This document shows positions 33,518 to 44,132 of a stretch of DNA of 64,000 nt, piece by piece. The stretch lies in NCBI GenBank assembly GCA_019828595.1, contig JAHQRK010000005.1:434001-498000 (forward strand), read 5' to 3'. How positions within the stretch are numbered: the first letter of the stretch is position 1; each line of letters begins with the position of its first letter. Source of the DNA: Aphanomyces cochlioides. Its lineage: Eukaryota > Oomycota > Saprolegniomycetes > Saprolegniales > Verrucalvaceae. The notes beneath the pieces were generated by a model. The model made no database searches. It worked only from the letters and a program-made list of their open reading frames with translations, and was not told where the DNA came from. Made by a program: the position numbers and the translations under genes.

Positions 33518-35778
33518 TTAATCTAATTCGTACATTAAAGCATTGGTAAAGCGTGGCACAACGACAGGACTTTCAGACGTCGTCGGTTCGTTGAGCTCGA
33601 TCGTTTTCTCGTCTTCTGGTTTCGCAAGACGCAGAATCACCAAGAGATTGTCGTGAGCGCATTCGACCTTGCATTCATTGGGAGCGAGACTTTGTGAAAA
33701 TGTCTTCGTCCATTCGAAGTCATTCTTTTCTTGCATCGTCGAAAACGCAATTGTGCACGAATGGTCAGTGAACGCCGACTTGATCGTCTTGGGATCAATG
33801 GAAGCGACGTCAATTAGAATTGAAATCGCATTTGTGTCTTCATGGATTCGAACGGGTGGCTCCAATGTCGAATGAGATTTTTCCTCAATGAGGCATTTGC
33901 GGCAAATGATCGCCATGTTGTTGGTAGCCAAATCGTACGTCCACTCTGCAACCGAAGCATTCTCGATACCGAAGTGAAACCACTTCTTTCCGTCTTGGAA
34001 TTCAAACATGATCGATGTGTCCGTCTCGGACGTTGAAATCGACTCTGGATCAATCGAAGCCACTTGTACAATGTAAGATAGATGTGTGGCAGTTTCTTGG
34101 AATGTGAAAGGCGGCTCCTCAAACGATCGACTAGACAAATGAGTTTTCAGCCACGTCTTTCTGGAGGTGACCTTACGGGGGTGGTTTGTCATGAACTCTC
34201 ATGAGTGCATATTCCCGAAACGCAACAAATTCATCAGTGGCTTGGTTGTCCTGTCGTTCAATCCACCGACTGTGGTCAACTGGAGCTTCTGCTTTTGTCG
34301 CTTCAGTTTGAGCGACAATTTCCACGTCTTCCTCCTTTTTAGCTTCATCTTGTTCGTCTGGTTCAGTAAGTTGAATAGATTCCTGAGGGCTACGCTGAGA
34401 TTTAGATCAAACTTCAGGATCACTGGTACCAGTTGGTACTTGGCGGTGGAACAGGCAGCAGCTCAACTGGAAGTGTCACAACGAGCGTTTTGCTTGCCTT
34501 ATCAAACTTAGCTTTGCCTTTCGACTCGATCACAGGGTAGGGCAGCTTGAGCTCAAATGGCTCGTAGCCTTTGGCCGTCACTTTGATTTCAGAACTCGAG
34601 ACATCCAAGTCAATTCCAGCCGCCGAGGACTACGTGAAAAGTCATTGAGCTGAAATATCATTAGCATCGACAAACATGTGTTGGAAATGGCATCTTTACG
34701 ACAAGCTCCCTCGGACGAAATGGCGCTGCTTCTCTTGATTCCACGTGGTCGGCCAAGTCAAACCGACCACGCTCGACAATTTGATGCGAAATCTTGCGTA
34801 ATCTAACCCACATATCATAATTGCATGACGAGTCATTCTCGTACACTGGAGGGCGCTCTAGATCAGCCGCCTTCGGTTCAGTAGGCTTTGACTTCATTTC
34901 TTCTATCAGTGGCTTTTTCGTTGTCGTTGATGGTGGTTTTTGCGATTCAGTTGCATTTCTACATGATAGGTGTAAAATGAAAGGTCAACACACCAGGCTT
35001 ACGAGGCAGGAGTTTCCCGGGGTTTTGAAATGCACATTGTAATGGGATTTCCAGATTTGTAGACAACGCCTTTTAGGATATGGTACTCTGCAATTGCCAA
35101 GAATTAGGTTTCAGCGAGAAAGTTTGCAATGCGCTTACCTCGAGTGACTTTTTCAGCGGAAGGATCCAATTGCAACAATGCCTTGTCGACACCGTCAATC
35201 GATGTATTTACAAGCATTTTCAAGAACCCAGCGCTTTCCATACCCCGACTTAGTGTTTGTGGGTGGTGGCACACATCAAATGTCATCACTGCTTGTCCTC
35301 CTAGAGAATATTGTCCCCCAGGATGCTCAGTCGCTTACATACCTTTGTCTTGTTCCATACGCTGTGGACCTACACAATACGGAAGATTCCAAGATGTTCC
35401 TGCAGCAGTCGACGTTGTCACGGCAATCCTCGTGCTTGATGGTGGTTGCATCTTGTCAGACGAGCAAATGTTGATAAACATCTTTTTCTGCTTGTACTTG
35501 GTCTTGACAACGAAGCCTGGCTTTGGTAATACAAGCTGCTTGTCGGTGGGGACTTTGTTTTCGTTTTCAAGTTGTCGGAGATACATTTCCTGTTCGGCGC
35601 GGTGTTGCGGGTCAGAAATTTCTTGCATGTACTCATTCAAGAGTGAGCGGAATTCAGGATCTTTCATTGCCTTCAAGAAGCTCTGCTGCTCTTTCTCCGT
35701 CATGTCAAACTTCTCCTTGCGCTCACGACATGCCGTTTCAAACGCAGCTTCCAGCGGCGACGACGCATCGCCCGCCAT
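33518..35778 (-). CDS. DNAAF2: DNAAF2/Kintoun, axonemal dynein assembly factor (PIH1 protein)
   Basis: The start ATG at 35778 gives MAGDASSPLEAAFETACRER. The N-terminal PIH1 domain shows 'KAMKDPEFRSLLNEYMQEIS', 'LPKPGFVVKTKYKQKKMFIN' and 'ICSSDKMQPP'. The middle has 'EYHILKGVVYKSGNP' and 'RPRELVVKMPFP'. A CS-like domain follows, with 'DVSSSEIKVTAKGYEPFELK' and 'KAKFDKASKTLVVTLPVELL'. An acidic linker (about 34200-34400) precedes a long C-terminal region (34192-33518). About six short introns are needed. Kintoun acts with HSP90/HSP70 in the cytoplasm to pre-assemble dynein arms, so the organism makes motile flagella (zoospores). A palindromic pair of ATCCGGAT sites lies 53-81 bp before the start. 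Confidence 0.88.
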
Positions 35779-35830
35779 GTCGCCAATGCAAGAATGGAAG
35801 AATTTGACTGCTTCAATATCGAATAAACAA

Positions 35831-35859
35831 AATCCGGATAATGACATATTATCCGGATT
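35831..35859. promoter_or_regulatory. inverted ATCCGGAT pair upstream of DNAAF2
   Basis: AATCCGGATAAT (35831-35842) and ATTATCCGGATT (35848-35859) are perfect reverse complements around GACAT. The pair lies 53-81 bp upstream of the DNAAF2 start codon on the minus strand. It matches the motif near other promoters in the window. The regulatory role is inferred. Confidence 0.55.
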
Positions 35860-36042
35860 TTCATTGTATGCATCCTTGGAAAGGCCGTCGCCAAGCTCAT
35901 GCGCTTCCTGCTGGGTTGAAGGATGGAGCAACAGTTCACGAGAGGCCGCGATCTGTTTACTTTCAGAGGATAAATAGGAGTATGATGAATTCGCGTATTT
36001 ACACGATGATTGAACTGCATGGATTTCGCCGAGTGATCCGAC

Positions 36043-36378
36043 TCAGTGATAGTCTCGTCGGGAGTGTGACGGAGTGTTTCGAGCATAGGAAGAGCGACTA
36101 GACGAAGTTTGTGACTTGGCAATTTGCAATTCATCCCGCAGTTCTTGAATCGTCTTGTCTTTTCGTGCGATTTCAGTCTGTGCAGTGACAAAGAGCACCG
36201 AGATATTCTTCTCCAGAGTCGTGTTTTGATCCGCAAGCTCTTTGTTCAAGCGCTGGAGCGTTGCTGCTTCATTTCTCAGCTTCTCGTGGGCTTCTTGTAA
36301 TGTTCGTAGCTCCTTCTTGAGATGTACACTGCTCTTTCCATCCACCGAAGTGTCAAGGTCTCCATACAAGTCTGCCAT
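36043..36378 (-). CDS. coiled-coil protein resembling the FLASH N-terminus
   Basis: Single exon of 111 residues. After 'MADLYGDLDTSVDGKSS' comes a continuous coiled coil that includes 'LNKELADQNTTLEKNISVLF' and 'VTAQTEIARKDKTIQELRDE', then a Ser/Arg-rich tail. The 'DLYGDLDTS' start and the 'L.KNIS.L..TA..EI.RKD..I..L' pattern recall the N-terminus of FLASH/CASP8AP2, which dimerises and binds LSM11 in histone pre-mRNA processing. This is from memory of the family and not verified; a generic coiled-coil protein is the alternative. Two CCGGAT motifs lie 20-50 bp upstream. Confidence 0.6.
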   Translation of the reverse strand: MADLYGDLDTSVDGKSSVHLKKELRTLQEAHEKLRNEAATLQRLNKELADQNTTLEKNISVLFVTAQTEIARKDKTIQELRDELQIAKSQTSSSRSSYARNTPSHSRRDYH

Positions 36379-36395
36379 CGCTCAGTTGCCGAGAC

Positions 36396-36840
36396 ACCCG
36401 GATAAATGACCAGAATTCCGGATATTCCAATGTAGAGTGGTGATTCACATCTCTCACCAGGAAGGGTAAAAGTCATTCCTCGCTCAAGTTGGTCTCAAGC
36501 TTGCATAGAATTCACTGATTGCAAGACCAAACACTCAGTAGATTCATCTTGTCGACGATGTGTTCTCTATCAAGCTTCTGCCTACAGCTCCATTCAAACG
36601 ATAACAATGAATTGGCCATCACGCATTAAAATATGTGTTGATGACTGGCTTCAGCGTTAAAATTGACTAACGCCTTCGTCTTATCCACAATACAACAGCA
36701 GCACTGTAGACCTAAGCGATGTAATCCCAGGCCTAGCTTGAAAGGGAATCGCATGGGACGGCGTGGCGTTGCTTGACTGGACGACCTTTCAGGATATGCA
36801 GTCCGGATAATACTGGATTTGACCATCAAATCCGGATAAC
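36396..36840. promoter_or_regulatory. divergent promoter with four CCGGAT motifs
   Basis: CCCGGATAA (36398-36404 region) and ATTCCGGATATT (36415-36426) sit next to the minus-strand gene starting at 36378. GTCCGGATAATA (36801-36812) and AATCCGGATAAC (36829-36840) sit next to the plus-strand ATG at 36851. Their closeness to both start codons suggests a core or proximal promoter element. Confidence 0.5.
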
Positions 36841-36850
36841 ACAATTTCCA

Positions 36851-37231
36851 ATGAACAAAATGCTGGAAGGATGTTCGTTAGGAATGGCGCTTCAAGACGT
36901 CCTGGATGCGGAGGAATCGCTGTCGCCAGACGAGAAAGAAGCGCTGATGAAGATGGCTGAAGATATTTTTATGAGTCACTTGGTAGATGCTTGCCGAGGT
37001 CAGAAGAAAGCACCGCCACCGAGAGGACGTGTCAAGATGGATGAAGGTTTGTATATCACGGCAACTGTGGACGAATACAGCAATTACATGGACGACTGGA
37101 CCTTAAGACTTCTGGGTACAGTTGCCAAACAAGATGGAGAAATATTGAATCCATGTACCCCCGTTGTGGAAGCCAAGCTTCAACGCATGGAACGCCGAAA
37201 AAAGAAACGCAAAGCTGCAATTATCGAGTAG
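36851..37231 (+). CDS. TFIIA gamma-like protein
   Basis: Single exon of 126 residues from the ATG at 36851; the frame is open upstream but the conserved part starts here. The first half (LEGCSLGMALQDVLDAEESL, then SPDEKEALMKMAEDIF) fits the N-terminal helical domain of the TFIIA small subunit, and 'EYSNYMDDWTLRLLGTVAKQ' fits its C-terminal barrel, which ends with 'Y...D.WT..L'. TFIIA stabilises TBP on promoters. An insert of about 12 residues (KKAPPPRGRVKM) and a basic tail (RMERRKKKRK) are unusual. Another small helical nuclear protein cannot be excluded. Confidence 0.55.
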   Translation: MNKMLEGCSLGMALQDVLDAEESLSPDEKEALMKMAEDIFMSHLVDACRGQKKAPPPRGRVKMDEGLYITATVDEYSNYMDDWTLRLLGTVAKQDGEILNPCTPVVEAKLQRMERRKKKRKAAIIE

Positions 37232-37697
37232 ATGTCGTCTCATCGGCCAACCTGAAGCTATAACTACATTTCAACTGTTCGGTTGGCTATAGTTCACTCT
37301 GGAAATCGTTATCATTACCGCATTGTTCGACTCCAATCGCATCCAAGCAAGAATCCCAATGATGACAAAAGCAAGAGCGATGAGGACCAATACGATAAAG
37401 CAAATCAACTTGCGGCAAAAGGATCTAGAAGGCCTCACTTTGGTTTCACGTACAAGTTCAAGCAGTGGTGGGGGGCGACAATGGTGTGGGCCTGAGATGC
37501 ATGATAAAGATATGAGAATGACAGCGCAAGAAAGATGACTAGTTCGAGGACGTCAGAGGGTGCAAAGGTTTTTACTGTTCTTTGTCCTTGTACCATCCCA
37601 TGAACTCCATCCTCTCTACGCTATCTAAGGAGCCCACAGGGTGACAGCCAGCTTGACTTTGGATCGTTTTCGACGTTTTAGTCATGAATGCCATGAA
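37232..37697. other. spacer without supported gene
   Basis: Short plus-strand open frames (37283-37538) overlap in several frames and lack protein-like composition. No repeat or RNA gene is seen. Confidence 0.35.
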
Positions 37698-38037
37698 TTA
37701 TTGACGAATCCATTTGTGAAACCTGAAAGAATCTCCAGGAAGCACGACAACTCTTGTGTCTGGGTTGATGCACCTCATTTGTAGACTTACGAAACATTGG
37801 TCAAAGCTGCCTGACTTTCGCCTTCCTGGAAGGGAAAGCTTTCGTTCGTTTGAGTAATCCTACAGAATCTACGTTGGTCCTTGCATCCGAACGAGCAATG
37901 CTTGTGAAGTTCCAAAGCAGAATAGAGTTCTCGCTGGGGAATCTGTGAGATCAATTTCGACGAAATTGCGACCGGTTGAAGCGTCAGCCTTGCACAATCG
38001 ACTGTCGTGATTTTACCGCTGAAGGTCAACTGAATGT
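37698..38037 (-). CDS. small hypothetical gene containing an M96-like fragment
   Basis: The ATG at 38037 opens a frame that joins across a canonical 78-nt intron (GTAAGT...TTTCAG, 37723-37800) to a short last exon ending in TAA at 37698; the product is about 86 residues. Its middle reads 'RITQTNESFPFQEGESQ', clearly a shortened version of the 'RITITQTGIALDERFPFQEG' block of the family found to the right. The rest shows no similarity. It is either a new small gene built on a family fragment, or a relic. Confidence 0.4.
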
Positions 38038-38388
38038 CCATCAAGAAGCTTAACCGACGACGCCATCTGAAGTATTTAATGGTTGTAAATACCGTCGAAT
38101 GTGCTTTGCATAACGTTAGTTATAAAGTTCATGGTATTTCAACTGAGTACCAGCATGAGACTGTCTATCGTTCCAACCATTGTCGGTGGTGGTATGATCG
38201 CACCGCCAGACCAAGAGATGGCAAACTTGTCCTCAGAAGACGCCACGCTGCAAGACAGAGCTCATTCGTGCACCTGTCGAGGCTTTATACTTTGTAATCC
38301 ACTGACGACCATGGCGAGGTAAGCGACGACAAATCTAGTGAAGGACTGTGGTCTCTCATCGCGGTGCATCATTTTGCAATTTACTGTC

Positions 38389-39635
38389 ATGGTAGAACGT
38401 CAAGCTATTGGAAAAACCAAGGGAAAAGGCAAAGGGAAGGCAAAGAGTTTAAGCGCGTCGGCGATTCGCAAGCGATTGTCGCGCGACACGGAGAAGCAAC
38501 TCATACAAACGACAAAAGAACTCGTGTCTGTCTTGCAATTCAAGCTGGAAACGTACCAAGAGAGAGATCAAATGCGCAAGAAATCCAAGAAATTGCATGA
38601 ATTGGCTCGACAAGTTGCCGAGGAAGAAATTAATGCTCTCTGTGACGAGCAGGAGAAACTGAAGATGGATATTGAAAGGCGTGAAATCTTGGCTGGTCAG
38701 TTGGGCTGATGCGCAGTCTCCCCACGAGGTACATCAAATCGTCATGTCGTTTATTTTCATCAGTCGTTGCAGAGCGGTCCCAACTACATGGAATTGACGT
38801 TATTGCAAGATGATGATGGAAGACGACGCGGCTGTGTCCACATGACGAATAGAACGCATATGACGTCCCAACAAGCTTATCCTTACAAGCCATTTGGGAA
38901 TGAAGTCGAAGATAAAACAGAAGTCAAAATGCATTTGGGCGAAGACGACTATGGAACTTGCATCAAAGCGTATGAATGCCACCTCCAGTACACCATTTTT
39001 GCCAACTATGAAAACGTGGCCAAGACATGGCGGATGGATCTCACTGATTCGACTCCAATTCTACGCCTCACGGTACTGATGAAGAGATGGATCGATGTAA
39101 TTGTGAGGTAGTTTATGGAAGAGATTGATGAGCACATTGCGTATATTATCCATGAGCATACCCATCTGAAGCAATCACGCATTGGAGTCATCGGTGTCTT
39201 TCGCGGCTACGATGGTCAAGATCGCATTACGATCACACAGACGGGGATTGCAGTCGACGAGCGTTGTCCCTTTGTCGAAGGCGAAATCCGATCGAATGGA
39301 ATTCAATGGTACCTCAATCTCAAGGTCGACGCGTGATTGTTCGTAGGGTTATCTTCGAGCATGTCACCGACTTGATCACGATCGTTCGATGGTCGCTACT
39401 GATTTATTGCCCTGTGAACGCAAATGGTTCATTGTCACTTCATGAAGTTGCTCACAGCGTGCATTCTCCAGTCAGTCCATACGACTCTGACGAGGTCATC
39501 GTCGAGCGCCTTCGTCTTGTCGCCGAGCGCGCTTTGAATAGCATTCGTGACCAATTTCGCAAACGTTGCGACAGATTTAAATTGGAGCCTTTCACCATGG
39601 GCTCGCGCGATCATCTCTTCAATGTCGACGAGTAA
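38389..39635 (+). CDS. M96-like bZIP/START-like family member, probably frameshifted
   Basis: Exon 1 starts at 38389 (MVERQAIGKTKGKGKGKAK, very basic) and carries a bZIP-like segment (AIRKRLSRDTEKQLIQ and heptads). The conserved exon end 'SWADAQSPHE' is in the +1 frame, so a 1-bp shift lies near 38685-38700. Exon 2 (about 38768-39080) has 'NYMELTLLQDDDGRRRG' and 'FANYENVAKTWRMDL'; exon 3 (39113-39309) has 'DRITITQTGIAVDERCPFVE'; exon 4 (39347-39635) has 'EHVTDLITIVRWSLLIYCPV' and ends 'RFKLEPFTMGSRDHLFNVDE'. These four blocks define the family in this window. The C-terminal domain may be START-like; function is unknown, with a mating-related or regulatory role suggested only by analogy to Phytophthora M96. 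Confidence 0.55.
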
Positions 39636-40376
39636 TTGCTCCGGTTTATATTCATGCCAATGCATACATTTCATCTTGGATAGTACCGATTGATAGTTCA
39701 GAGACCACATTGCCATACCTATGTATTATGCGTCGATTCTTTGCATACGTTCTTCTTTTATCTTCTTCAGATAGTCCTAATGTTCCTGCATTGCGATGAG
39801 CTTGCTGTAACATAGCAGGGACCCCCGATCAATAGATTGGGGGCTCGCACTTTCCTTGTCGTCTGACATGGCGAGCCGCTCGAAAAATGAGAGATTCAGA
39901 CTTGAGTGTTTGCCAATGTTTTCCCATCTCGCATGTTCGAACTCTCGCTGTCAGAACAGGTTCTTAGCATAGTCGTCAGTGGTTCGACACGTCCTCGTAC
40001 AGGCACCTCACTCTCTTGAATTTATTAACTGCAGGCTTCCAGACCAAATTTCATGAGTACTGGGCATTTTCGAGGGACATCATGGACTTTTATTCCGCAT
40101 CTAAGTGCGGCGGACTGTCTTGTTGTCTTCAAAAACGTCGCGTAATGTCAGGCGCTGTCTGCTGGCTTATTTTAGCATGGAAAATAGTTTCGATCGAATC
40201 AGTCATAGATCCACCAACTTAACGAGGAGCAGGACATCGTTGAAGTCCCAGATTCATCAAGAGCCTGGGCTTGTTCCGAGAAGTACCAGACCAGAGCTTA
40301 CCTCATGATTTTCTTGTCGGAATGCAATCTCCCCCGCAATTCCTTTGCCGAGATTGAAAAACTTCCCAAGAGTAAT
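39636..40376. other. spacer without supported gene
   Basis: Short open frames only. No similarity to the neighbouring family copies is visible. Confidence 0.35.
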
Positions 40377-40986
40377 TCATCGCATTTTACAGCGTGCGCT
40401 CCTATTACTCAGCAACATTGCATACAAGACTGTCTTGTGAGAACGAGCAATCTGTAAGCTCGGTCTTTGGATGCAACTTCCATCTTGGCCTAGATGAACC
40501 TTGACGTGCGTGTCGTCGTCTACTTGCGTCTGCTTGGAGCTGTATCGTTCAGCCTCGAGGGACAAGTTGTACGCCTTCTTGGTCAGCCAGTCAAAGCCAC
40601 TTCGTCGACTTCCAGGGTCATTCGGGACGGGGACTTCGACGTAATTTGCATACAGCTAGAATGCAAGGGAAATTGATATACCAACGCACGTATTTCATAC
40701 CTGTTGAGGCATCCTCCAGCCGCAGAGCGATTGAATCAATCGGTGGCGGGACTCAACTTGCTTTCTCATGGCATTGTTGTGTCGTTGACGAAGAACGCGA
40801 CGCGCGTATGCAAATGGCGTGATTCCTTGGTGTTGTTCTTCAGAATGGGCTTTCAGGTACGCGAGAGCCACTTGGAGACTTTGCTCCTGTGACGTCAAAA
40901 CGTCCATTTCTTTTTTTCTTGCAGCGCGGAGCTTGGCCATTCCTGTCCGCGCAGCTTCACGGCGTCTGTCTTCGTACGACATCATG
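40377..40986 (-). pseudogene. M96-like copy, type-1 N-terminus, 3' truncated
   Basis: From the ATG at 40986/40983 the frame reads 'MSYEDRRREAARTGMAKLRA', a basic/leucine-zipper-like start, and 'EEQHQGITPFAYARRVLRQR', ending exon 1 at 'LIQSLCGWRMPQQ'. After a short intron exon 2 gives 'FDWLTKKAYNLSLEAERYSS' and 'DDDTHVKVHLGQDGSCI', where similarity stops near 40455. The rest of the C-terminal domain is missing. It is head-to-head with the next copy. Confidence 0.7.
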
Positions 40987-41120
40987 ACACGAATCTGCGC
41001 GGACAGGAATGGCCAAGCTCCGCGCTGCAAGAAAAAAAGAAATGGACGTTTTGACGTCACAGGAGCAAAGTCTCCAAGTGGCTCTCGCGTACCTGAAAGC
41101 CCATCCTGAAGAACAATACC
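40830..41120. repeat. inverted repeat with ~125-bp arms between head-to-head copies
   Basis: The left arm (about 40830-40954) and right arm (40996-41120) are reverse complements with few mismatches, around a 41-bp spacer that holds the start codons of the left gene. The match covers 'CTGCGCGGACAGGAATGGCC' and continues through the coiled-coil codons. The right copy lacks the first 14 codons of the family because the arm stops there. Confidence 0.85.
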
Positions 41121-42230
41121 AGTCGATCCAGCCATTTGCATACGCTCGTCGAGTCCTTCATCAACATCACGATGATGCATTGAGAGAGCAATTAGTCACC
41201 CGCAACAGATTGATTCAATCCGGGAGAACAGCAAAGAAGAAGAGAATTGACGATTATAAAGCGGTTGTACTCGCTGCCCAGGCGCATATCTTGAGGACGA
41301 AACGAATCAACTTGGAGCTCCTGACGAGATTGACGGGTCGACTACAATTGAAAGTCTTCCTCCAAGATTGGCTACCATCACAGTCCCCACAAAAGGTACA
41401 TCAGTCAGCCCATAGCATCACGTTCAACAGAGCTTGAACCTTCGACCGTCTCCAATGGAGACAATTCTACTCCCCGTCGAGAATGGCAGACGAGATGGGT
41501 GCTATTTCATGACCCATCGCGCGTACAACTTGTCCAAACAGAAATTCCTCCCAGGAAGACGTATGAAGAGGAAGTTGAAGATTTTCTCGATGTTAAGATC
41601 CACCTGGATGAAGATGACCGCGGAACTTGCGTCTATGCAATTGAGTCTCACGTCCAATTTACAGTCGATGCCAATTTTGAAAACGTGGCCAAGACGTGGT
41701 GGTTTGACTTGGTTGAATCCAATCCCTTGGTCGCTGAGGTGGCAACTCATCTGCCTTGTTGGTGATCGAGAATTTGAGGATCACATCATGTATGTCAAGC
41801 ATGAGTATACCAAAGTCAAGTACAGGCGCTTGTGTGTTGCTGGTGTCTTTTTGGATCATGACGAAGATCGCATTACGATTACACAAACAGGGATTGCAAT
41901 CGACGAGCATTTTCCATTTGTGCAAGGCGAGAGCCGCTCGAATGGATTCCAATGGCAAGTTTATCATGTTTACTGGAGATTCTCACTGCATGATCGTCAT
42001 ATAGGATTGTGTTTCAACATGTTACAGACCGTCTTCCAGTTGTGCGTTGGTCCATTGTAAGTTTTTGTCCTGTGAGTGCGAATGGACCCCTTTCGTTCTT
42101 TGAAACTGCTCTCAACGCGGGCTGTGATGTGAAACCCGACGATTCTGAACGAGTTCTTCTCGCGAAGTTTCAAACTGCGGGCGAGAAATTTTTGGAGGGC
42201 ATACGAGATCAATTCCTTCGTCGCTCGTGA
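41009..42230 (+). pseudogene. M96-like chimeric copy with frameshift
   Basis: Starts within the family N-terminus (MAKLRAARKKEMDVLTSQEQ). After 'NRLIQS' it switches from the type-1 to the type-2 N-terminal sequence (TAKKKRIDDYKAVVLAAQAH). Exon 1 ends 'WLPSQSPQK' at about 41395. Exon 2 has 'ETILLPVENGRRDGCYFMTH', then a 1-bp loss near 41545 shifts to 'KTYEEEVEDFLDVKIHLDED' and 'NFENVAKTWWFDLVESNPLV'. The third block (41767-41955) and the fourth (42006-42230) follow; the intron between them has GC instead of GT at its donor (41956). The C-terminus stops early at 'DQFLRRS'. It is an inverted near-copy of 49163-50518. Confidence 0.7.
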
Positions 42231-42604
42231 TTCACCCATGGCATCACTGAGCCGCACCAAGATGTTGCCCAATGCGTAGTCTAAACTGCGTCTATTTCAG
42301 TGAGTGGATTTCTTCGTGTCGGTGGAAAACGAACATTTACGTCGCCCTGTGGTTGAATCCACCCAGAAAGAGCAACGACCGCGAGTCTGAACTATGATGT
42401 GAGAGTCTGTGTCGAGTTAGCTACGGGGTGCATAGTGGGTTGAATTTCGTCGATATTAGCAGCGTCAACTCGATGGTTAAATTTATATTACATTTCCATC
42501 TTGTGTGTCGAACTTCTATGGCTATCTTGAGATAGTTCTAGCATGCCGTAACACGCAGTAGCTACAAGAGCAAGGCTAAATCGTGCCTGGATCAGCTCCA
42601 CGTT

Positions 42605-42765
42605 GAAGAGATTCTGGCGCCTGTATGAAATTGTTAAAGGGTTCAACCACAGACGACGGTAAGAAGATGCCATCCTTACACCAAGAGATGACAAAGGCGT
42701 GCTCGGATTGCAAGGTATAACTGTAACGTTGCAAGCTCATAGCTCTTATTTTCCTACTCGCTCCA
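42605..42765 (+). promoter_or_regulatory. conserved upstream block of type-2 M96-like genes
   Basis: Contains 'GGCGCCTGTATGAAATTGTT', then 'ACACCAAGAGATGACAAAGG' and 'CGTGCTCGGATTGCAA', shared with the regions before the ATGs at 48277 and 62290. It probably holds the promoter and 5' UTR. Confidence 0.6.
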
Positions 42766-43400
42766 ATGTCTGAAAGTCACGAGAATGTGCACGACGAGCC
42801 CTTGCGTGAAGGGGACAACAAAGATTTTAACGCGGCTATGCTAGAAGGGATTGACTTTATGGATGACAATAATGCGCAAGAAGGCGATGAAGATGAGCAA
42901 GTGAAGGAAGAAGGCGAGTTGGAAGGCAATCGAGAAGCGAACGAAGCTGCCACGACTCAAGGCAATTTGTCGACGAGCATCGCCGCCATTCGGCAGCGCA
43001 ATTTACGAGATACAAAGAAACAACTCGTTCAATCGTGGCATGACCGAATGAAAGATTTGGAAGACCATTTGGCGAATTTGAAGGAGAGAGCAGCAAAGAA
43101 GAAGAGAATTAATTGACAAACATAAAACGAATCAAGTTGGATCTCAGAGACTGGAACGGGTCTGGGGATCATTCTCCAAGACTGGCTAGCGTCTAAATCC
43201 CCACGAAAGGTACATTTGCTTGCCAACAGGGGGGTCGACCATGACATCTCTTTTGCCGGACGAGAAGGGCAGAAGAGATGAATGTCTTTACATGACCAAT
43301 CGCGCTTCCAAGCAGAAATATCCTCCCAGGAAGACGTATGAAGAAGTAGAAGATTTTGTCGAGGTCTAGATCCATTGGATGAAGGAGATCATGCGCTTGC
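42766..43400 (+). pseudogene. M96-like copy, type-2 N-terminus, internally deleted
   Basis: Begins 'MSESHENVHDEPLREGDNKD' with an acidic stretch and the bZIP-like 'AAIRQRNLRDTKKQLVQSWH'. After 'AAKKKRIN' a TGA follows and about 40 bp are missing, where relatives have KAVVLAAQAHILRTK. Exon 2 keeps 'YMTNRASKQKYPPRKTYEEV' and ends in a stop near 43372. Here the AAATATCCTCCC stretch is in frame, which shows what the frameshifted copies lost. No C-terminal domain remains. Confidence 0.75.
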
Positions 43401-44132
43401 TTTTGAGCTCATGCCCTAACATTTGTCAGTGTTCTCCAAGGACCTCAGCGCCACTTGGTGAATCGAGGCAGAACTTGCGCCAGCAATTAATTTAATAATT
43501 ATCTCCATGCCGAAGTTAGCGTGTCTTTGGGTGCTTCCTCGATTAAAGCTCTGGCTCGCGCGATCATTTAGTCAATCCAACTCCATCAAATTTGACCAAA
43601 GCCCCCATTTCTGTTCCATGCTGTGCATCCTCGTTGGAAACACTCCAATGCATTCTTCCATCTATCATTTCATTCCAGACAGTTTGCCAGTGAAAAGGAC
43701 GTAGCCATGAACATGATGAGCTGCCTTATGACGCATTCTCTGCTTTTAAATGATCCAAAGGAGATGAAAGAAGATACGGGTGTATTCTCCATGAAGAGCT
43801 GGTTGCAGTAGATTCGCCTTGCTGATTTGGACACGACCTAAGTCTGGTCTGTTCAAAGAAAGGCATTGAACGGGATTGAGAGCCCGAGCAACACTCGAGA
43901 CAAAGTCTGGTCGGCTTTTGCGACTCTCATGGCTTCATATCGTGCAAGAAATGAGTTTGAACTTTAGTTGTATATAATCTGGACCACGTTTGCACCATGT
44001 ACTGCAGTTTGTCGCACTCCACAGCGGTCAGTAGTCTTGACAGGAGAACAAACGGCAGACGTTCATCTTTCACCATATCGATGTGACAATCATAAACAAT
44101 TTGGGTGCAGCCCGTCGAATAGAAGGACCAAC
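43401..44132. other. spacer without supported gene
   Basis: Short unrelated open frames only (for example 43623-43811). I see no family fragment or repeat. Confidence 0.35.
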
